Position numbers and translations under genes: made by a program
NCBI GenBank assembly: GCA_020425085.1
Contig: JAGQRW010000007.1
Coordinates: 620,001 to 684,000 of the forward strand
Reading direction: 5' to 3'
Length of the DNA stretch: 64,000 nucleotides
From: Paracoccaceae bacterium
GTDB taxonomy: Bacteria; Pseudomonadota; Alphaproteobacteria; Rhodobacterales; Rhodobacteraceae
The notes under the pieces: model-generated
The model's input: the letters and a program-made list of their open reading frames with translations, nothing else
The model's database searches: none
Told to the model about the DNA's origin: nothing
Shown: positions 25,732 to 35,065 of the stretch, piece after piece
Position numbering within the stretch: position 1 is the first letter of the stretch
Layout: each line of letters starts with the position of its first letter

Positions 25732-27606
25732 TTAATACATTTGGTCGATCAGTGCCTTGTGTTTTTGTTCCACCAACCCTCGTTTCAGCTTCATGGTGGC
25801 GGTCAGTTCTTCGTCCTCGGCGGTCAACAACACGTTGATCAGCCGGAAATCCTTGATCTGCTCCACCCGTGAGAAATCGGCGTTCACCGCCTCAACCTCG
25901 CGTCGGATCAGTGTCAGCACCTCCTCGGCGGCGCAGAGCGAGGCAAAATCACTAAAAGGGACTTTCGCATCTTGGGCAAATTTTTCAACGTTTTCCTGAT
26001 CAATCATGATCAGGCAGGTCAGATATTTGCGCCCGTCGCCGATCACCACCGCATCGGCGATGTAATGGCTGAATTTCAGGCGGCTTTCAATTTCCGCCGG
26101 GGTGATGTTCTTGCCACCGGCGGTGATGATGATGTCCTTCATCCGGCCGGTGATGGTGACATAGCCGTCGGCGTCGATCCGCCCGACATCGCCGGTTCTG
26201 AGCCAGCCACCATCCGTATAGATTTCGGCAGTCTTTTCGTTGTTGCGCCAGTAGCCCTGAAAATTGTTCAGGCCATGGGTCTGGATTTCCCCCTCATCCG
26301 AGACCCTGATCTTGATCCCCGGCACCGCCCGTCCGACGCTGCCGGGACGGTTGGCGTCAGGGGTATTGATGGTGGAAATGCCTGCATTTTCGGTCATGCC
26401 ATAGCCTTCGACCAGCGGCACGCCGATGGCCCAGTACCATTTCAGGAGTTCCGGCGAAATCGGTGCCGCCCCGGTGCCTCCCCGGCGCATCCGGTTCATC
26501 CCCAGCATCCGCCGAAGGTTCTTCAGCACCAGAAAGTCCCAGATCGCATAGTTGATGGCAACGCCAACCGGCACCGGCTGGTTGACGATGGCAAAGGCGG
26601 CGCGTTTTTGCCCGGCGCGGATGGCCAGACCAAAAGCCAGCTTGCCGATCCATGTCGCTTCCTGCACCAGTACCAGCACGCGGGAATAGACCTTTTCCCA
26701 GACTCGCGGTACGGCGAAAAAGGTTGACGGCGAAACCTCTTGCATGTTGTCGAACACGGTTTCCGGGCTTTCGGCAAAATTGACGATACATTTGGCGCCA
26801 AGCGGGAAATAGATCGAAACGTTGCGCTCAAGAATATGACAAAGCGGCAGGAAACATAGTTGTTCATCCGTCGCATAGGCCGGCAGAACATGCGCCCCAC
26901 CCTCGATCGCCGCGATGATGTTTTCATGACTCAGCATCGCCCCCTTGGGCGCACCGGTGGTGCCGGAGGTATAGATCAGCAAGCCGGTATCGTTTGGCCT
27001 GGCCTTGTCGATTTCGGCCTCGAAAAACCCCGGATTGGCCTGATCAAATTCCTGGCCGATACGGTACAGCTCGTCGATAAAGATGCAGCGGTCGTTGTTC
27101 AGATCATGCAGACCTTCCTGCTCCAGAATGATCACCTTGGTGACCTGTTTGGCGCGGTCGGCAATTTCCAGAAACTTGTCCAGTTGTTCATCATCCTCGA
27201 CCAACAGGAAACGGCTGTCGCTGTCCCTTAACAGGTATTCAAGCTGCGCCGCGCTGTCGGTGGTGTAAACGCCGGATGCAATGCCGCCGACCGACTGGAT
27301 TCCCATATCGGCATAGGCCCATTCGCGGCGATCTTCTGACAGGATCGACACCACTTCGCCGCGTTTCAGACCAAGCGCGACCAGTCCCAGACCGATCCAT
27401 CTGGCGTGATCCCAGTAATCGGCCCAGGAATAGGATTGCCAGATGCCCATGTCCTTTTCGCGGTGTGCGGTGCGTGCGCCCAGTTCCCGGCAGCGCGCGG
27501 CGAACAGCGAAACGATGGTGGCGTGGCCGTCCACCAGCACCGGGCGCTGGCCGGGTATGGCGTTGACCTTTATGCCGTTGACGTCGATCTGGGCGGGTAA
27601 ATTCAT
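25732..27606 (-). CDS. AMP-forming acyl-CoA synthetase (long-chain fatty acid:CoA ligase family)
   Basis: A 624-residue ANL-superfamily ligase. The P-loop-like motif is LLIYTSGTTGAPKGAMLSHE near residue 210; further motifs are VEGYGMTENAGIS, WLRTGDVGRIDADGYVTITG and the hinge GRMKDIIITAGGKNITPAEI. It activates a carboxylate as acyl-AMP and then acyl-CoA. Its place between livF and the binding protein gene, three bases after livF, with GGAGG inside the livF end, couples uptake to activation. Family members in such operons take medium/long-chain, dicarboxylic or aromatic acids; the substrate is not determined. Confidence 0.92.
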   Translation of the reverse strand: MNLPAQIDVNGIKVNAIPGQRPVLVDGHATIVSLFAARCRELGARTAHREKDMGIWQSYSWADYWDHARWIGLGLVALGLKRGEVVSILSEDRREWAYADMGIQSVGGIASGVYTTDSAAQLEYLLRDSDSRFLLVEDDEQLDKFLEIADRAKQVTKVIILEQEGLHDLNNDRCIFIDELYRIGQEFDQANPGFFEAEIDKARPNDTGLLIYTSGTTGAPKGAMLSHENIIAAIEGGAHVLPAYATDEQLCFLPLCHILERNVSIYFPLGAKCIVNFAESPETVFDNMQEVSPSTFFAVPRVWEKVYSRVLVLVQEATWIGKLAFGLAIRAGQKRAAFAIVNQPVPVGVAINYAIWDFLVLKNLRRMLGMNRMRRGGTGAAPISPELLKWYWAIGVPLVEGYGMTENAGISTINTPDANRPGSVGRAVPGIKIRVSDEGEIQTHGLNNFQGYWRNNEKTAEIYTDGGWLRTGDVGRIDADGYVTITGRMKDIIITAGGKNITPAEIESRLKFSHYIADAVVIGDGRKYLTCLIMIDQENVEKFAQDAKVPFSDFASLCAAEEVLTLIRREVEAVNADFSRVEQIKDFRLINVLLTAEDEELTATMKLKRGLVEQKHKALIDQMY

Positions 27607-27609
27607 CGC

Positions 27610-28389
27610 CTACCTCCAGGTCTTCTTGCGTTTCCAGCGGCGTTCGCCGCGCTGGCCTTCGGCCTGATGGCCAAGGTAGAATGCCTTGATGTCTTCGGAT
27701 TGCATCAGGCGTTCGGCGCTGCCGTCCATGACGATACGGCCGATTTCCATGACATAGCCAACATCCGCCAGTTCCAGCGCCACCCTTGCGTTCTGTTCCA
27801 CCAGCATCATGGTCACGCCCTCATCCTCGTTCAGGCGTTTCAGGATGTCGAAGATTTCCTGCACCAGCAACGGGCTTAGCCCGAGCGAGGGTTCGTCCAG
27901 CAGCATGATCCTTGGCCGCAGCATCAACCCGCGACCGATTGCCAGCATCTGTTGCTGACCGCCTGACAATGTTCCGGCCTCCTGCCGGCGGCGATCCGCC
28001 AGTATCGGGAAATAGTCGAATACCAGTTGGCGGTCGCGGGCGATTTCGGCGCTGTCACTGCGGGTATAGGCGCCAAGGGTCAGGTTTTCATCGACGCTGA
28101 GCAGCGGGAACACCTCGCGGCCCTCGGGGATATGCACGATGCCTTTCTTGACGATGACATGCGGTTCCAACCCCTGAATTTCCTCACCCTCGAAGATGAT
28201 CTGGCCCTTTTCCGGGTCCATGATGCCGGAAATGGTCTTCAGCAATGTCGATTTGCCAGCCCCATTGGCCCCCAGAACCGTGACGATCTGGCCTTTTTCA
28301 ACCTTCAGGCTGACGCCGCGAATGGCCATGATCGGCCCGTAAAAGCTTTCAAGGTTCCTGATCTCCAGAAGGGGTTGATCCGCCATCAT
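27610..28389 (-). CDS. livF: Branched-chain-type ABC transporter ATP-binding protein LivF
   Basis: A 259-residue ATPase of the HAAT family: Walker A GANGAGKSTLLK near residue 40, signature LSGGQQQMLAIGRGL, Walker B IMLLDEPSLGLSP, H-loop region VEQNA. The start is ATG 28389, forming an ATGA overlap with livG (a second ATG follows at 28386). It pairs with LivG to power the importer. The C-terminus is extended by a basic tail (QRGERRWKRKKTWR). Confidence 0.92.
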   Translation of the reverse strand: MMADQPLLEIRNLESFYGPIMAIRGVSLKVEKGQIVTVLGANGAGKSTLLKTISGIMDPEKGQIIFEGEEIQGLEPHVIVKKGIVHIPEGREVFPLLSVDENLTLGAYTRSDSAEIARDRQLVFDYFPILADRRRQEAGTLSGGQQQMLAIGRGLMLRPRIMLLDEPSLGLSPLLVQEIFDILKRLNEDEGVTMMLVEQNARVALELADVGYVMEIGRIVMDGSAERLMQSEDIKAFYLGHQAEGQRGERRWKRKKTWR

Positions 28390-29153
28390 GCCGCCCCCGC
28401 GCCCAGATATGCCTCGATCACCGCCGGGTTCGACTGCACCTCGGCCGGGGTGCCTTCGGCCAGTTTTGCGCCATCCGCCAGCGCCAGCACCCGGTCGGAT
28501 ACGCTGCTGACCAGGCCCATGTCGTGTTCCACCATCAAAACCGTGATGCCCATCTGCTTGCGGATATCGTCGATCCACCAGCGCATATCCTGGGTTTCCT
28601 CGACACTGAGGCCGGATGCAGGTTCATCCAGCAGCAACAGTTTCGGCCCCGAGGCCAGGGCGCGGCCAAGTTCCACCACCTTTCGCACGCCATAAGGCAG
28701 CCCGGCGATCATCTTGTTGCGGTAAGGTTGCAGGTCAAGAAAGTCGATCACCTGTTCCACCGCCGCGCGGTTCACCAATTCGGCCCGGCGCACCTTGGGG
28801 GCGAACAGCATTTCCTGCACGAAATTGCTGCGGCGATGGCGGTGGCGACCGATCAGAAGGTTCTGCAACACCGTGGCGTGGTCAAACAGTTCGATATTCT
28901 GAAAGGTTCGCGCGATGCCAAGATCGGCGATCTGGTCGGGCTTGCGTTTCAGCAGATCCTTGCCGTCAAACCGGAAACTGCCGGCAAACGGGTCGTAAAA
29001 CCGCGATATCAGGTTGAAAACGGTGGATTTCCCGGCACCGTTCGGCCCGACGATGGCGTAAACCTCGCCTTCCTCGACGGCAAAGCTGAGGTCGTTCACC
29101 GCCACGACACCGCCGAATTTCAGCGTGGCATTGTTGATTTCCAACAGGCTCAT
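28386..29153 (-). CDS. livG: Branched-chain-type ABC transporter ATP-binding protein LivG
   Basis: A 255-residue ATPase: Walker A GPNGAGKSTVFN, signature region LPYGVRKVVELGRALASGPK, Walker B LLLLDEPASGLS, and the LivG-type VLMVEHDMGLV. It overlaps livM by four bases (ATGA) and livF likewise, indicating translational coupling. Confidence 0.93.
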   Translation of the reverse strand: MSLLEINNATLKFGGVVAVNDLSFAVEEGEVYAIVGPNGAGKSTVFNLISRFYDPFAGSFRFDGKDLLKRKPDQIADLGIARTFQNIELFDHATVLQNLLIGRHRHRRSNFVQEMLFAPKVRRAELVNRAAVEQVIDFLDLQPYRNKMIAGLPYGVRKVVELGRALASGPKLLLLDEPASGLSVEETQDMRWWIDDIRKQMGITVLMVEHDMGLVSSVSDRVLALADGAKLAEGTPAEVQSNPAVIEAYLGAGAA

Positions 29154-30235
29154 CGCAGCCTCTCGGTCTTGAGATAGGATTTCTGACGGCGGAACATATC
29201 CTTGCGGGCAAACGGGAACAGTTCAAACCAGGTGCGGATTTTCAGCCATCGGCCATAGATGCCCATTGGCTCAAACAGGATGAACAGCACCAGAATGGCC
29301 GCGAACACCCCGCTTTCCAGCCCCGGAATGGTGACATTGTCGCTGCTGATGCTTTTGGTCAGGATCGACAGCGCCTGCGGCAGAAAGGCGATGACGAAGG
29401 CACCGAAAAACGCCCCGTGGATTGAACCGAGGCCGCCGATCACGATCATCATCAGCAACTGGATCGAGATCACCAGCGAGAAGGTCTCGTTGTTGAAGGC
29501 GCCCGCGTAATAGCCCATCAAGGCACCCGCCAACCCGGTGATGCCGCAGGAAATCCCGAACGAGGTTGCCTTGGTACGGGCAATATGCACCCCCATGGCC
29601 ATGGCCGAAACCTCGCTGTCGCGCACGGCCGCAAAGGCGCGACCCAGCGGCGAACGCAATAGGTTGCGATAAAACAGCGTGGTGATCAGCGTCACCACCA
29701 GCACCAGATAGTAAAACCGTGTCGGCATGGTCCAGCGTTCGATCTCAAATCCGAAAATGTCGATTGGTACCGGAAACTTGCCGGAAACGCCGCCGGTCCA
29801 TGGCTCAAGCAGCACGATGATATCGTCGGCCAGAATCGACAGGGCGATGGTGGCAATCGCCAGATAGACACCGTGCAGGCGAAGGGCGGGAAAGGCGATC
29901 AGCGTGCCGATGATGCCGGTGATGATGCCCGCCAGCGGAAACGCCAGAATGAACGGCACCCCCTGTTCGATCAGGATCACGTTGCTGTAACAGCCAAGCG
30001 CCAGAAACGCCGCATGGCCAAGGCTTGCCTGTCCGGTCTGTCCGGTCAGCAGCATCAGGCCAAGCCCGGCAATGGCCCAGATCAGCACATTGGTCATCTC
30101 ACCCAGATAGAAATCATTGATGATGAAGGGCAGGGCGATGGCCACAAACAACAGCACCGAATAAACCGACAGGCTCCAGCCATCCTCGAACAGGCGGATA
30201 TCGTCGTTATAGGAGGTTTTGAATTGGATGCGCAT
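29150..30235 (-). CDS. livM: Branched-chain-type ABC transporter permease LivM
   Basis: A 361-residue inner-membrane permease with about nine hydrophobic segments and the family signature LLTGQTGQASLGHAAFLALG; EAA-like loop GRAFAAVRDSEVSAMAMGVH. The first membrane helix follows a 25-residue polar N-terminus. It lies three bases after livH and overlaps livG. Confidence 0.92.
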   Translation of the reverse strand: MRIQFKTSYNDDIRLFEDGWSLSVYSVLLFVAIALPFIINDFYLGEMTNVLIWAIAGLGLMLLTGQTGQASLGHAAFLALGCYSNVILIEQGVPFILAFPLAGIITGIIGTLIAFPALRLHGVYLAIATIALSILADDIIVLLEPWTGGVSGKFPVPIDIFGFEIERWTMPTRFYYLVLVVTLITTLFYRNLLRSPLGRAFAAVRDSEVSAMAMGVHIARTKATSFGISCGITGLAGALMGYYAGAFNNETFSLVISIQLLMMIVIGGLGSIHGAFFGAFVIAFLPQALSILTKSISSDNVTIPGLESGVFAAILVLFILFEPMGIYGRWLKIRTWFELFPFARKDMFRRQKSYLKTERLR

Positions 30236-30238
30236 CGT

Positions 30239-31114
30239 CTATACCTTCTTGGTCCTGACCTGGCTGAACAGCCCGTGCGGCATGAATATCAGAACGAACA
30301 GCAGGACCGCATAAGGGGCGATCTGCGAATAACCCGCCGGCATGTAGTAAGAGGCGAACGGCTCGATCACCCCGACGATCAGCCCACCGACCAGCGCCCC
30401 CGGCAATGAGCCAAAGCCGCCGATTACCGCCGCCGCGAAGGCCTTGATCCCAAGCAGCCCGGCATTCGGATCGACTGCCCCCTTGGAGGCGTAAAGGATA
30501 CCCGCCACCGCCGCCACCGCGCCCGCCAGCCCCCAGACCATGCCCTGCACCCGCCTGACCGGGATACCCATGTAATAGGCCGCCATCTGGTTCTGGCTGG
30601 CGGCCTGCATGGCAAGGCCCAGCTTGGTGCGCTGGAAGAACAGGTATAGCAGCAGTGTCAGCAACAAGGTCATGCCGATGATGGCAATATCGGCCATGCC
30701 AAGCACCACATCGCCCAGGCGAACCTCGCCCACCGACAGCGGGCTTTCCAGCGATTGCGGGATATGGCCCCAGATGAAACCGGCGACAAATCGCAGAACA
30801 AAGCCTAGCGCGATGGTCAGGATCACCACCGCCGTCTGGCTTTGGCCAAACAGATGGCGCAGGATCAGATAGTCGAGCAGATAGCCCAGCACCGCCATGA
30901 TGCCGATTGCCAAAGGTGCCGACAACCAGAACGGCAGCCCCATATATTCGGCATTGGTCAGGCCAAGGGTGATGAACGCGCCGATCATCATGAAATCGCC
31001 CTGCGCGAAATTCACCGCCTCGGTCGCCTTGTAGATCAGCACGAACCCCAATGCGATCAGGCCATATACACAGCCGTTCGCAAGCCCACTGACCAGCAGT
31101 TGTGGTATAACCAA
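30239..31114 (-). CDS. livH: Branched-chain-type ABC transporter permease LivH
   Basis: A 291-residue permease with about eight membrane segments and the family patterns LVSGLANGCVYGLIALGFVL and AVIGGFGSLPGALVGGLIVG. The start codon is TTG at 31114 behind GGGAGA. First gene of the importer block; 69 bases separate it from the upstream MDR oxidoreductase gene on the same strand. Confidence 0.92.
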   Translation of the reverse strand: MVIPQLLVSGLANGCVYGLIALGFVLIYKATEAVNFAQGDFMMIGAFITLGLTNAEYMGLPFWLSAPLAIGIMAVLGYLLDYLILRHLFGQSQTAVVILTIALGFVLRFVAGFIWGHIPQSLESPLSVGEVRLGDVVLGMADIAIIGMTLLLTLLLYLFFQRTKLGLAMQAASQNQMAAYYMGIPVRRVQGMVWGLAGAVAAVAGILYASKGAVDPNAGLLGIKAFAAAVIGGFGSLPGALVGGLIVGVIEPFASYYMPAGYSQIAPYAVLLFVLIFMPHGLFSQVRTKKV

Positions 31115-31145
31115 CTTGTTTCTCCCTGTCGGGTTGCCCCGATTT

Positions 31146-31177
31146 GACCCCGCGCGATCTTCTGCCGCTGCGGGGTC
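31146..31177. terminator. Hairpin between the MDR oxidoreductase gene and livH
   Basis: Stem GACCCCGC/GCGGGGTC. In the minus (gene) direction it is followed by AAATC, not a U-run, so it may be a leaky terminator, an mRNA-end stabiliser, or an attenuator ahead of livH. On the plus strand it is followed by GTTTTGTT. Confidence 0.4.
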
Positions 31178-31183
31178 GTTTTG

Positions 31184-32227
31184 TTAACTAATGGTAATCA
31201 TGACCTTTCCGTCAGTTTTGTCCAATTCTTTCGGCAATTCAGCAACCAGATCTTCCAGCTTCACCCTGGCCTTGATGTCGGTTTTCCATTTGCCTTCGGC
31301 AAAACGCGCCTGCACCTGTTTGATGGCCGACATCTTTTCCATCAGGCTGCTGTTCTTCATCCAGGAAACCAGCCAGAAGCCTTCGATCTTCTTGCGCATG
31401 AAAATCAGTTGACCGGGTTCCAGAATTTCCGGCGGCTCGGGCGTCATCTTGCCATAGATCACCCAGGTGCTGTCCTTGCCCATGGCGGCAAACACCCGCG
31501 ACGAAACGGAACCGGCGATGCAATCCAGAAACACCGTCGGCTTTTCCGCCTTCAGCACCGCCTTGAGGTCGGCGGCGAAACTTTCCGAGGTTTCGTTCAG
31601 CACATGGCTGGCGCCAAGGGCTTTCAGCGCTTCGGCAGGCCCGTCCCGGCGCACCAGCGCAATCATGCGCTTGCCATTATCGCTGGCAAGCCCTGCCATG
31701 AGCTTGCCCAACTGACTGGCGGCACCGGATACGACAAAGGCACCGGCCTTGGGCACCATCTCTACCATTGCCGCTGCCGTCAGCGGATTGACGATCAGGG
31801 CGGCGCCATCCTCATCGCGCACGTCTTTTCGCAGCGAAATGGCGCTCATCGCGTCGGTTACGGCATATTCGGCCCAGGCGCCCGAACCGTTCAGACTGAC
31901 GGCGAAAGAAACGCGGTTGCCTTTCATCGTCTTGGCATACAGCCCCTTGGTGGCGACCACCTCGCCGACGCCTTCAAATCCTGCCGGTGCGCCCTTGACG
32001 CGCGGCTGGCCATAACCGCCCTGAATGAACGCGAGATCCGAGGGGTTGACCATGGCGGCCGTCACCTTGATCAACACCTGATCGGGACCGGGTTCCGGCA
32101 CCGCCACCTCGGCCAGTTCCAGATAACGGTCAACCGCGCGCACCTGACTGGCGGGCAGGGCGTCGGGTGAATATCCGTCCTCTTTCAGAACAACGGCACG
32201 CATGGTTTTCGGGATCGTCGTGGCCAT
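31184..32227 (-). CDS. Zinc-less medium-chain dehydrogenase/reductase (quinone oxidoreductase type)
   Basis: A 347-residue MDR-superfamily protein: N-terminal GroES-like part (MRAVVLKEDGYS, VLIKVTAAMVNPSDLAFIQG, GFEGVGEVVATK) and a nucleotide-binding part with VVSGAASQLGKLMAGLAS. The structural and catalytic zinc cysteines of alcohol dehydrogenases are not seen. It may act as an enoyl reductase or quinone-type reductase on a pathway intermediate. ATG 32227 overlaps the stop of the acyl-CoA dehydrogenase gene, so the two are coupled. Confidence 0.88.
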   Translation of the reverse strand: MATTIPKTMRAVVLKEDGYSPDALPASQVRAVDRYLELAEVAVPEPGPDQVLIKVTAAMVNPSDLAFIQGGYGQPRVKGAPAGFEGVGEVVATKGLYAKTMKGNRVSFAVSLNGSGAWAEYAVTDAMSAISLRKDVRDEDGAALIVNPLTAAAMVEMVPKAGAFVVSGAASQLGKLMAGLASDNGKRMIALVRRDGPAEALKALGASHVLNETSESFAADLKAVLKAEKPTVFLDCIAGSVSSRVFAAMGKDSTWVIYGKMTPEPPEILEPGQLIFMRKKIEGFWLVSWMKNSSLMEKMSAIKQVQARFAEGKWKTDIKARVKLEDLVAELPKELDKTDGKVMITIS

Positions 32228-33456
32228 CAGATTTTTTCCTGTGTGTGTTTTTTCAATTCGGCCCGCGCAACCTGCATGCGATGCACCGCGTCCGGACCGT
32301 CGGCCAGACGCAGGGTGCGCACATGCGTCCATTGCCGCGCCAGCGGGGTTTCTTGCGAAATGCCGGCGCCGCCGAACATCTGTACCGCCTCATCCGTCAC
32401 ATGCTGGGCGACCAGGGGGGCCACCACCTTGATCTGGCTGATCCAGGGCGCCGCGGCGCGGATGTCGCCCTGATCCATCATCCAAGCCGCCTTGAGGCAC
32501 AGAAGCCGCGCCTGTTCTATTTCCATGCGGCAGTTGGCGATGATATCGAAATTGCCGCCAAGCTTGGCGATCGGCTTGCCGAACGCCACCCGGTCAAGGC
32601 CGCGTTTGCACATCAGCTCCAGCGCCTTTTCCGACTGACCGATGGCGCGCATGCAGTGGTGAATACGCCCCGGCCCAAGCCGCCCCTGGGCGATTTCAAA
32701 GCCGCGCCCTTCACCCAGCAGGATATTGCCGGCGGGAACCCTGACATTGGTCAGCCGCAGATGCATATGCCCGTGCGGCGCGTCGTCGTCGCCGTAAACC
32801 TGCATGGCGCGGACCTTTTCCACGCCCTTGGTGTCGGCAGGCACCAGAATCATCGAATGTTGCTGATGGCGGGTGCGTTTGTCATTCGGGGTTTTAACCA
32901 TCACCACATAGATGGCGCAGCGTGGATCACCCGCGCCTGAGGCCCACCATTTTTCGCCGTTCAGCACATAATCACCGCCGTCACGAACGCAGGACATGGA
33001 AATGTTGGTAGCGTCGGCCGAGGCGACATCCGGTTCGGTCATCAAATATGCCGAACGGATTTCCCCATTCAGCAGCGGTTTCAGCCACTTGTCCTTGTGT
33101 TCCTGGGTGCCGTAGCGTTCCAGCACCTCCATGTTGCCGGTATCAGGGGCCGAGCAGTTGAAAACCTCGGCCCCCAAATGCGCCTTGCCCATTTCTTCGG
33201 CCAGATAGGCGTATTCGACCGTGCTGAGGCCATAACCCGAACTGCTGTCGGTCAGCCAGAAATTCCACAGGCCGCGTTCGCGCGCCTTGGCTTTCAAGCT
33301 TTCCAGAATTTCGGTCTGACGCGGGGTGAATTGCCAGCGGTCGCCGACATTGACCTCGGCCAGAAATTCCTCGTCCAGAGGTTCAATCTCGTCCCTGACC
33401 ATCGCAGCCACCTGGGCCAGAATGGGTTTCAATCGCTCGGTAATTCCCAGATTCAT
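32227..33456 (-). CDS. Acyl-CoA dehydrogenase, ACAD10/11-like
   Basis: A 409-residue flavoenzyme. Motifs: YLMTEPDVASADATNISMSC (substrate/FAD loop), GEKWWASGAGDPRC, and a C-terminus with AVQMFGGAGISQETPLARQW and RTLRLADGPDAVHR, the latter typical of ACAD10/11-type enzymes. It introduces the first double bond into an acyl-CoA. It overlaps the TetR gene upstream by four bases and the MDR gene downstream by one, so the three form one coupled unit. Chain-length preference cannot be read from sequence. Confidence 0.92.
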   Translation of the reverse strand: MNLGITERLKPILAQVAAMVRDEIEPLDEEFLAEVNVGDRWQFTPRQTEILESLKAKARERGLWNFWLTDSSSGYGLSTVEYAYLAEEMGKAHLGAEVFNCSAPDTGNMEVLERYGTQEHKDKWLKPLLNGEIRSAYLMTEPDVASADATNISMSCVRDGGDYVLNGEKWWASGAGDPRCAIYVVMVKTPNDKRTRHQQHSMILVPADTKGVEKVRAMQVYGDDDAPHGHMHLRLTNVRVPAGNILLGEGRGFEIAQGRLGPGRIHHCMRAIGQSEKALELMCKRGLDRVAFGKPIAKLGGNFDIIANCRMEIEQARLLCLKAAWMMDQGDIRAAAPWISQIKVVAPLVAQHVTDEAVQMFGGAGISQETPLARQWTHVRTLRLADGPDAVHRMQVARAELKKHTQEKI

Positions 33457-34112
33457 TTGCTTTTTTCCTTTGTGATCACATCCGGCGAAACGCCCAAGGC
33501 ACGCAGCGCCATGTCTACCAGTTCTGCGGCAACCGCCTGCCGGTCCTGTTCGGTTTCTTCGGCGCGGGGCGTGTACCAGTATAGCGTGCTGTTCAGCGTC
33601 GTCAGAACCGTATGAAGCGCGACCGAGATGGTCTTGATGCGAAAAACACCGGCTTTTCGCCCGGCTTGCAGCACCTCGCGAAACATGTCTTCGAACAGGC
33701 GTCGATCGGCGATGAATTCTTCCATCCGCGCATCATGTCCGGTGCTGGTGCCGCGGGTGATATGGAAATGCAGTGAATCAAACAGCGCCTTTTGATAGCG
33801 TTGTTCGGCGATCATGTTCAGCGCATGCGCTTCGGCCATGGCGCGGAATTTCTCAAGCGGTGGCAGTGCGCTATCATAGCCAGGGCGAATCGCTGCAAAG
33901 TTAAGGTCCATCGCATGTTTGCGCACCGCGTGCATCAGATCGGATTTGGAGGCGAAGTAATGATAAATCCGCCCCTTGGTTGCCCCCATATGTCGCGCCA
34001 CGTCGTCAAGCGATGCGCCGGCATAACCTTTTTCCATGAAACAGGCGGCAGCGGCATCCAGCACCTGTTCAGGCGGCGGCTTGTCGGATTTATGCGCTTG
34101 ATGCAAATTCAC
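33453..34112 (-). CDS. TetR/AcrR-family regulator of the catabolic block
   Basis: A 219-residue TetR-type repressor with a clear N-terminal helix-turn-helix (ACFMEKGYAGASLDDVARHM, then GATKGRIYHYFASKSDLMHA) and a C-terminal TetR_C-like ligand domain. The start is GTG 34112. It is the first gene of the minus-strand arm, overlapping the acyl-CoA dehydrogenase gene, and a near-perfect 20-bp palindrome lies 66 bases upstream between it and the divergent SDR gene. It probably represses both arms until an acyl-CoA intermediate binds. Confidence 0.92.
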   Translation of the reverse strand: MNLHQAHKSDKPPPEQVLDAAAACFMEKGYAGASLDDVARHMGATKGRIYHYFASKSDLMHAVRKHAMDLNFAAIRPGYDSALPPLEKFRAMAEAHALNMIAEQRYQKALFDSLHFHITRGTSTGHDARMEEFIADRRLFEDMFREVLQAGRKAGVFRIKTISVALHTVLTTLNSTLYWYTPRAEETEQDRQAVAAELVDMALRALGVSPDVITKEKSK

Positions 34113-34178
34113 GTCGTTGAGGCGATTCCACGTTGGCAGCGCCCGGAATTTTGGGCTTTACAAGTCAAAGCCAACAGA

Positions 34179-34198
34179 AACATACTGATCGGTATGTT
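34179..34198. promoter_or_regulatory. Inverted repeat, likely TetR operator for both catabolic arms
   Basis: AACATAC-TGATCG-GTATGTT: arms of seven bases are perfect, and the whole 20-mer is palindromic apart from one base pair. It sits in the middle of the 128-base divergent gap, 42 bases before the SDR start and 66 before the TetR start. Confidence 0.7.
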
Positions 34199-34240
34199 GT
34201 CAATCGCCTGCTTGCAGGCCGTAACGTCAAGGGATCGCGC

Positions 34241-35062
34241 ATGCCGCTGAACACCTGGTTTGAACTCAACGGCAAGGTGGCGCTGGTCACCGGTGGCGGC
34301 ACCGGCATCGGGCGGATGATTGCCGAGGCGCTGGCGATGGCGGGCGCACGGGTGCTGATCTGTTCGCGCAAGATCGCATCGGTAAAGGCGGCGGCGGATC
34401 AGATCAACGCCGCCGGTCATCCCGGCCGCGCCGAGGCGTTTCAGGGCGATGTTGCCACCGAAGCGGGAATTGACGCCATCGTGGCCGAAGTCCGAAGCCG
34501 TACGGATGGTTTGCATATTCTGGTGAACAACGCCGGCATAACCTGGGGCGCGCCGTTGGGCGAATTTCCGCATCGCGCCTGGCAAAAGGTGATGTCGGTG
34601 AATGTCGATGGCCTGTTTCACCTGACACAATGCCTGCTGCCTGACCTGAGGAAAGCCGCCAGCCACGAAGACCCGGCGCGGGTGATCAATATCGGCTCGG
34701 TCATGGGCAGCGTGGCGATGGGGGATGGTGCCTATTCCTATGCGGCCTCCAAGGCGGCGGTACATCAGTTGACGCGCATCCTGGGCAAGGAACTGGCGGC
34801 AGACCGCATCACCGTCAATGCGCTGGCACCGGGGCCGTTTCGTTCCAACATGACGGCCTTTGCCACCGGTAGCGACGAGCAGTCGGAAAAGGTCGGTGCC
34901 GATGTGCCGCTTGGCCGAGTTGGCGCACCTGAAGATGTGGGCGCAGCCACCTTGTTTTTATGTGGAAAAGGCGGTTCATACGTTACCGGCGCGGTGATCC
35001 CGCTATGCGGTGGTATTCACTTGCAGACCAGCCCCAACATTTTTCAGTCAGCGATGGAGTAG
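34241..35062 (+). CDS. Short-chain dehydrogenase/reductase, first gene of the plus-strand arm
   Basis: A 273-residue SDR: cofactor motif VALVTGGGTGIGRMIAEAL, NAG motif LVNNAGITWGAP, catalytic Ser in IGSVMGSVAMGDGAYSYAAS with the Tyr and Lys in YSYAASKAA, and the C-terminal GAVIPLCGG. Likely NAD(P)-dependent oxidation or reduction of a hydroxyacyl or related intermediate. The ATG at 34241 follows AAGGGATCG; the longer frame upstream would cross the operator. The MaoC-like gene follows three bases after its stop. Confidence 0.92.
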   Translation: MPLNTWFELNGKVALVTGGGTGIGRMIAEALAMAGARVLICSRKIASVKAAADQINAAGHPGRAEAFQGDVATEAGIDAIVAEVRSRTDGLHILVNNAGITWGAPLGEFPHRAWQKVMSVNVDGLFHLTQCLLPDLRKAASHEDPARVINIGSVMGSVAMGDGAYSYAASKAAVHQLTRILGKELAADRITVNALAPGPFRSNMTAFATGSDEQSEKVGADVPLGRVGAPEDVGAATLFLCGKGGSYVTGAVIPLCGGIHLQTSPNIFQSAME

Positions 35063-35065
35063 GCA

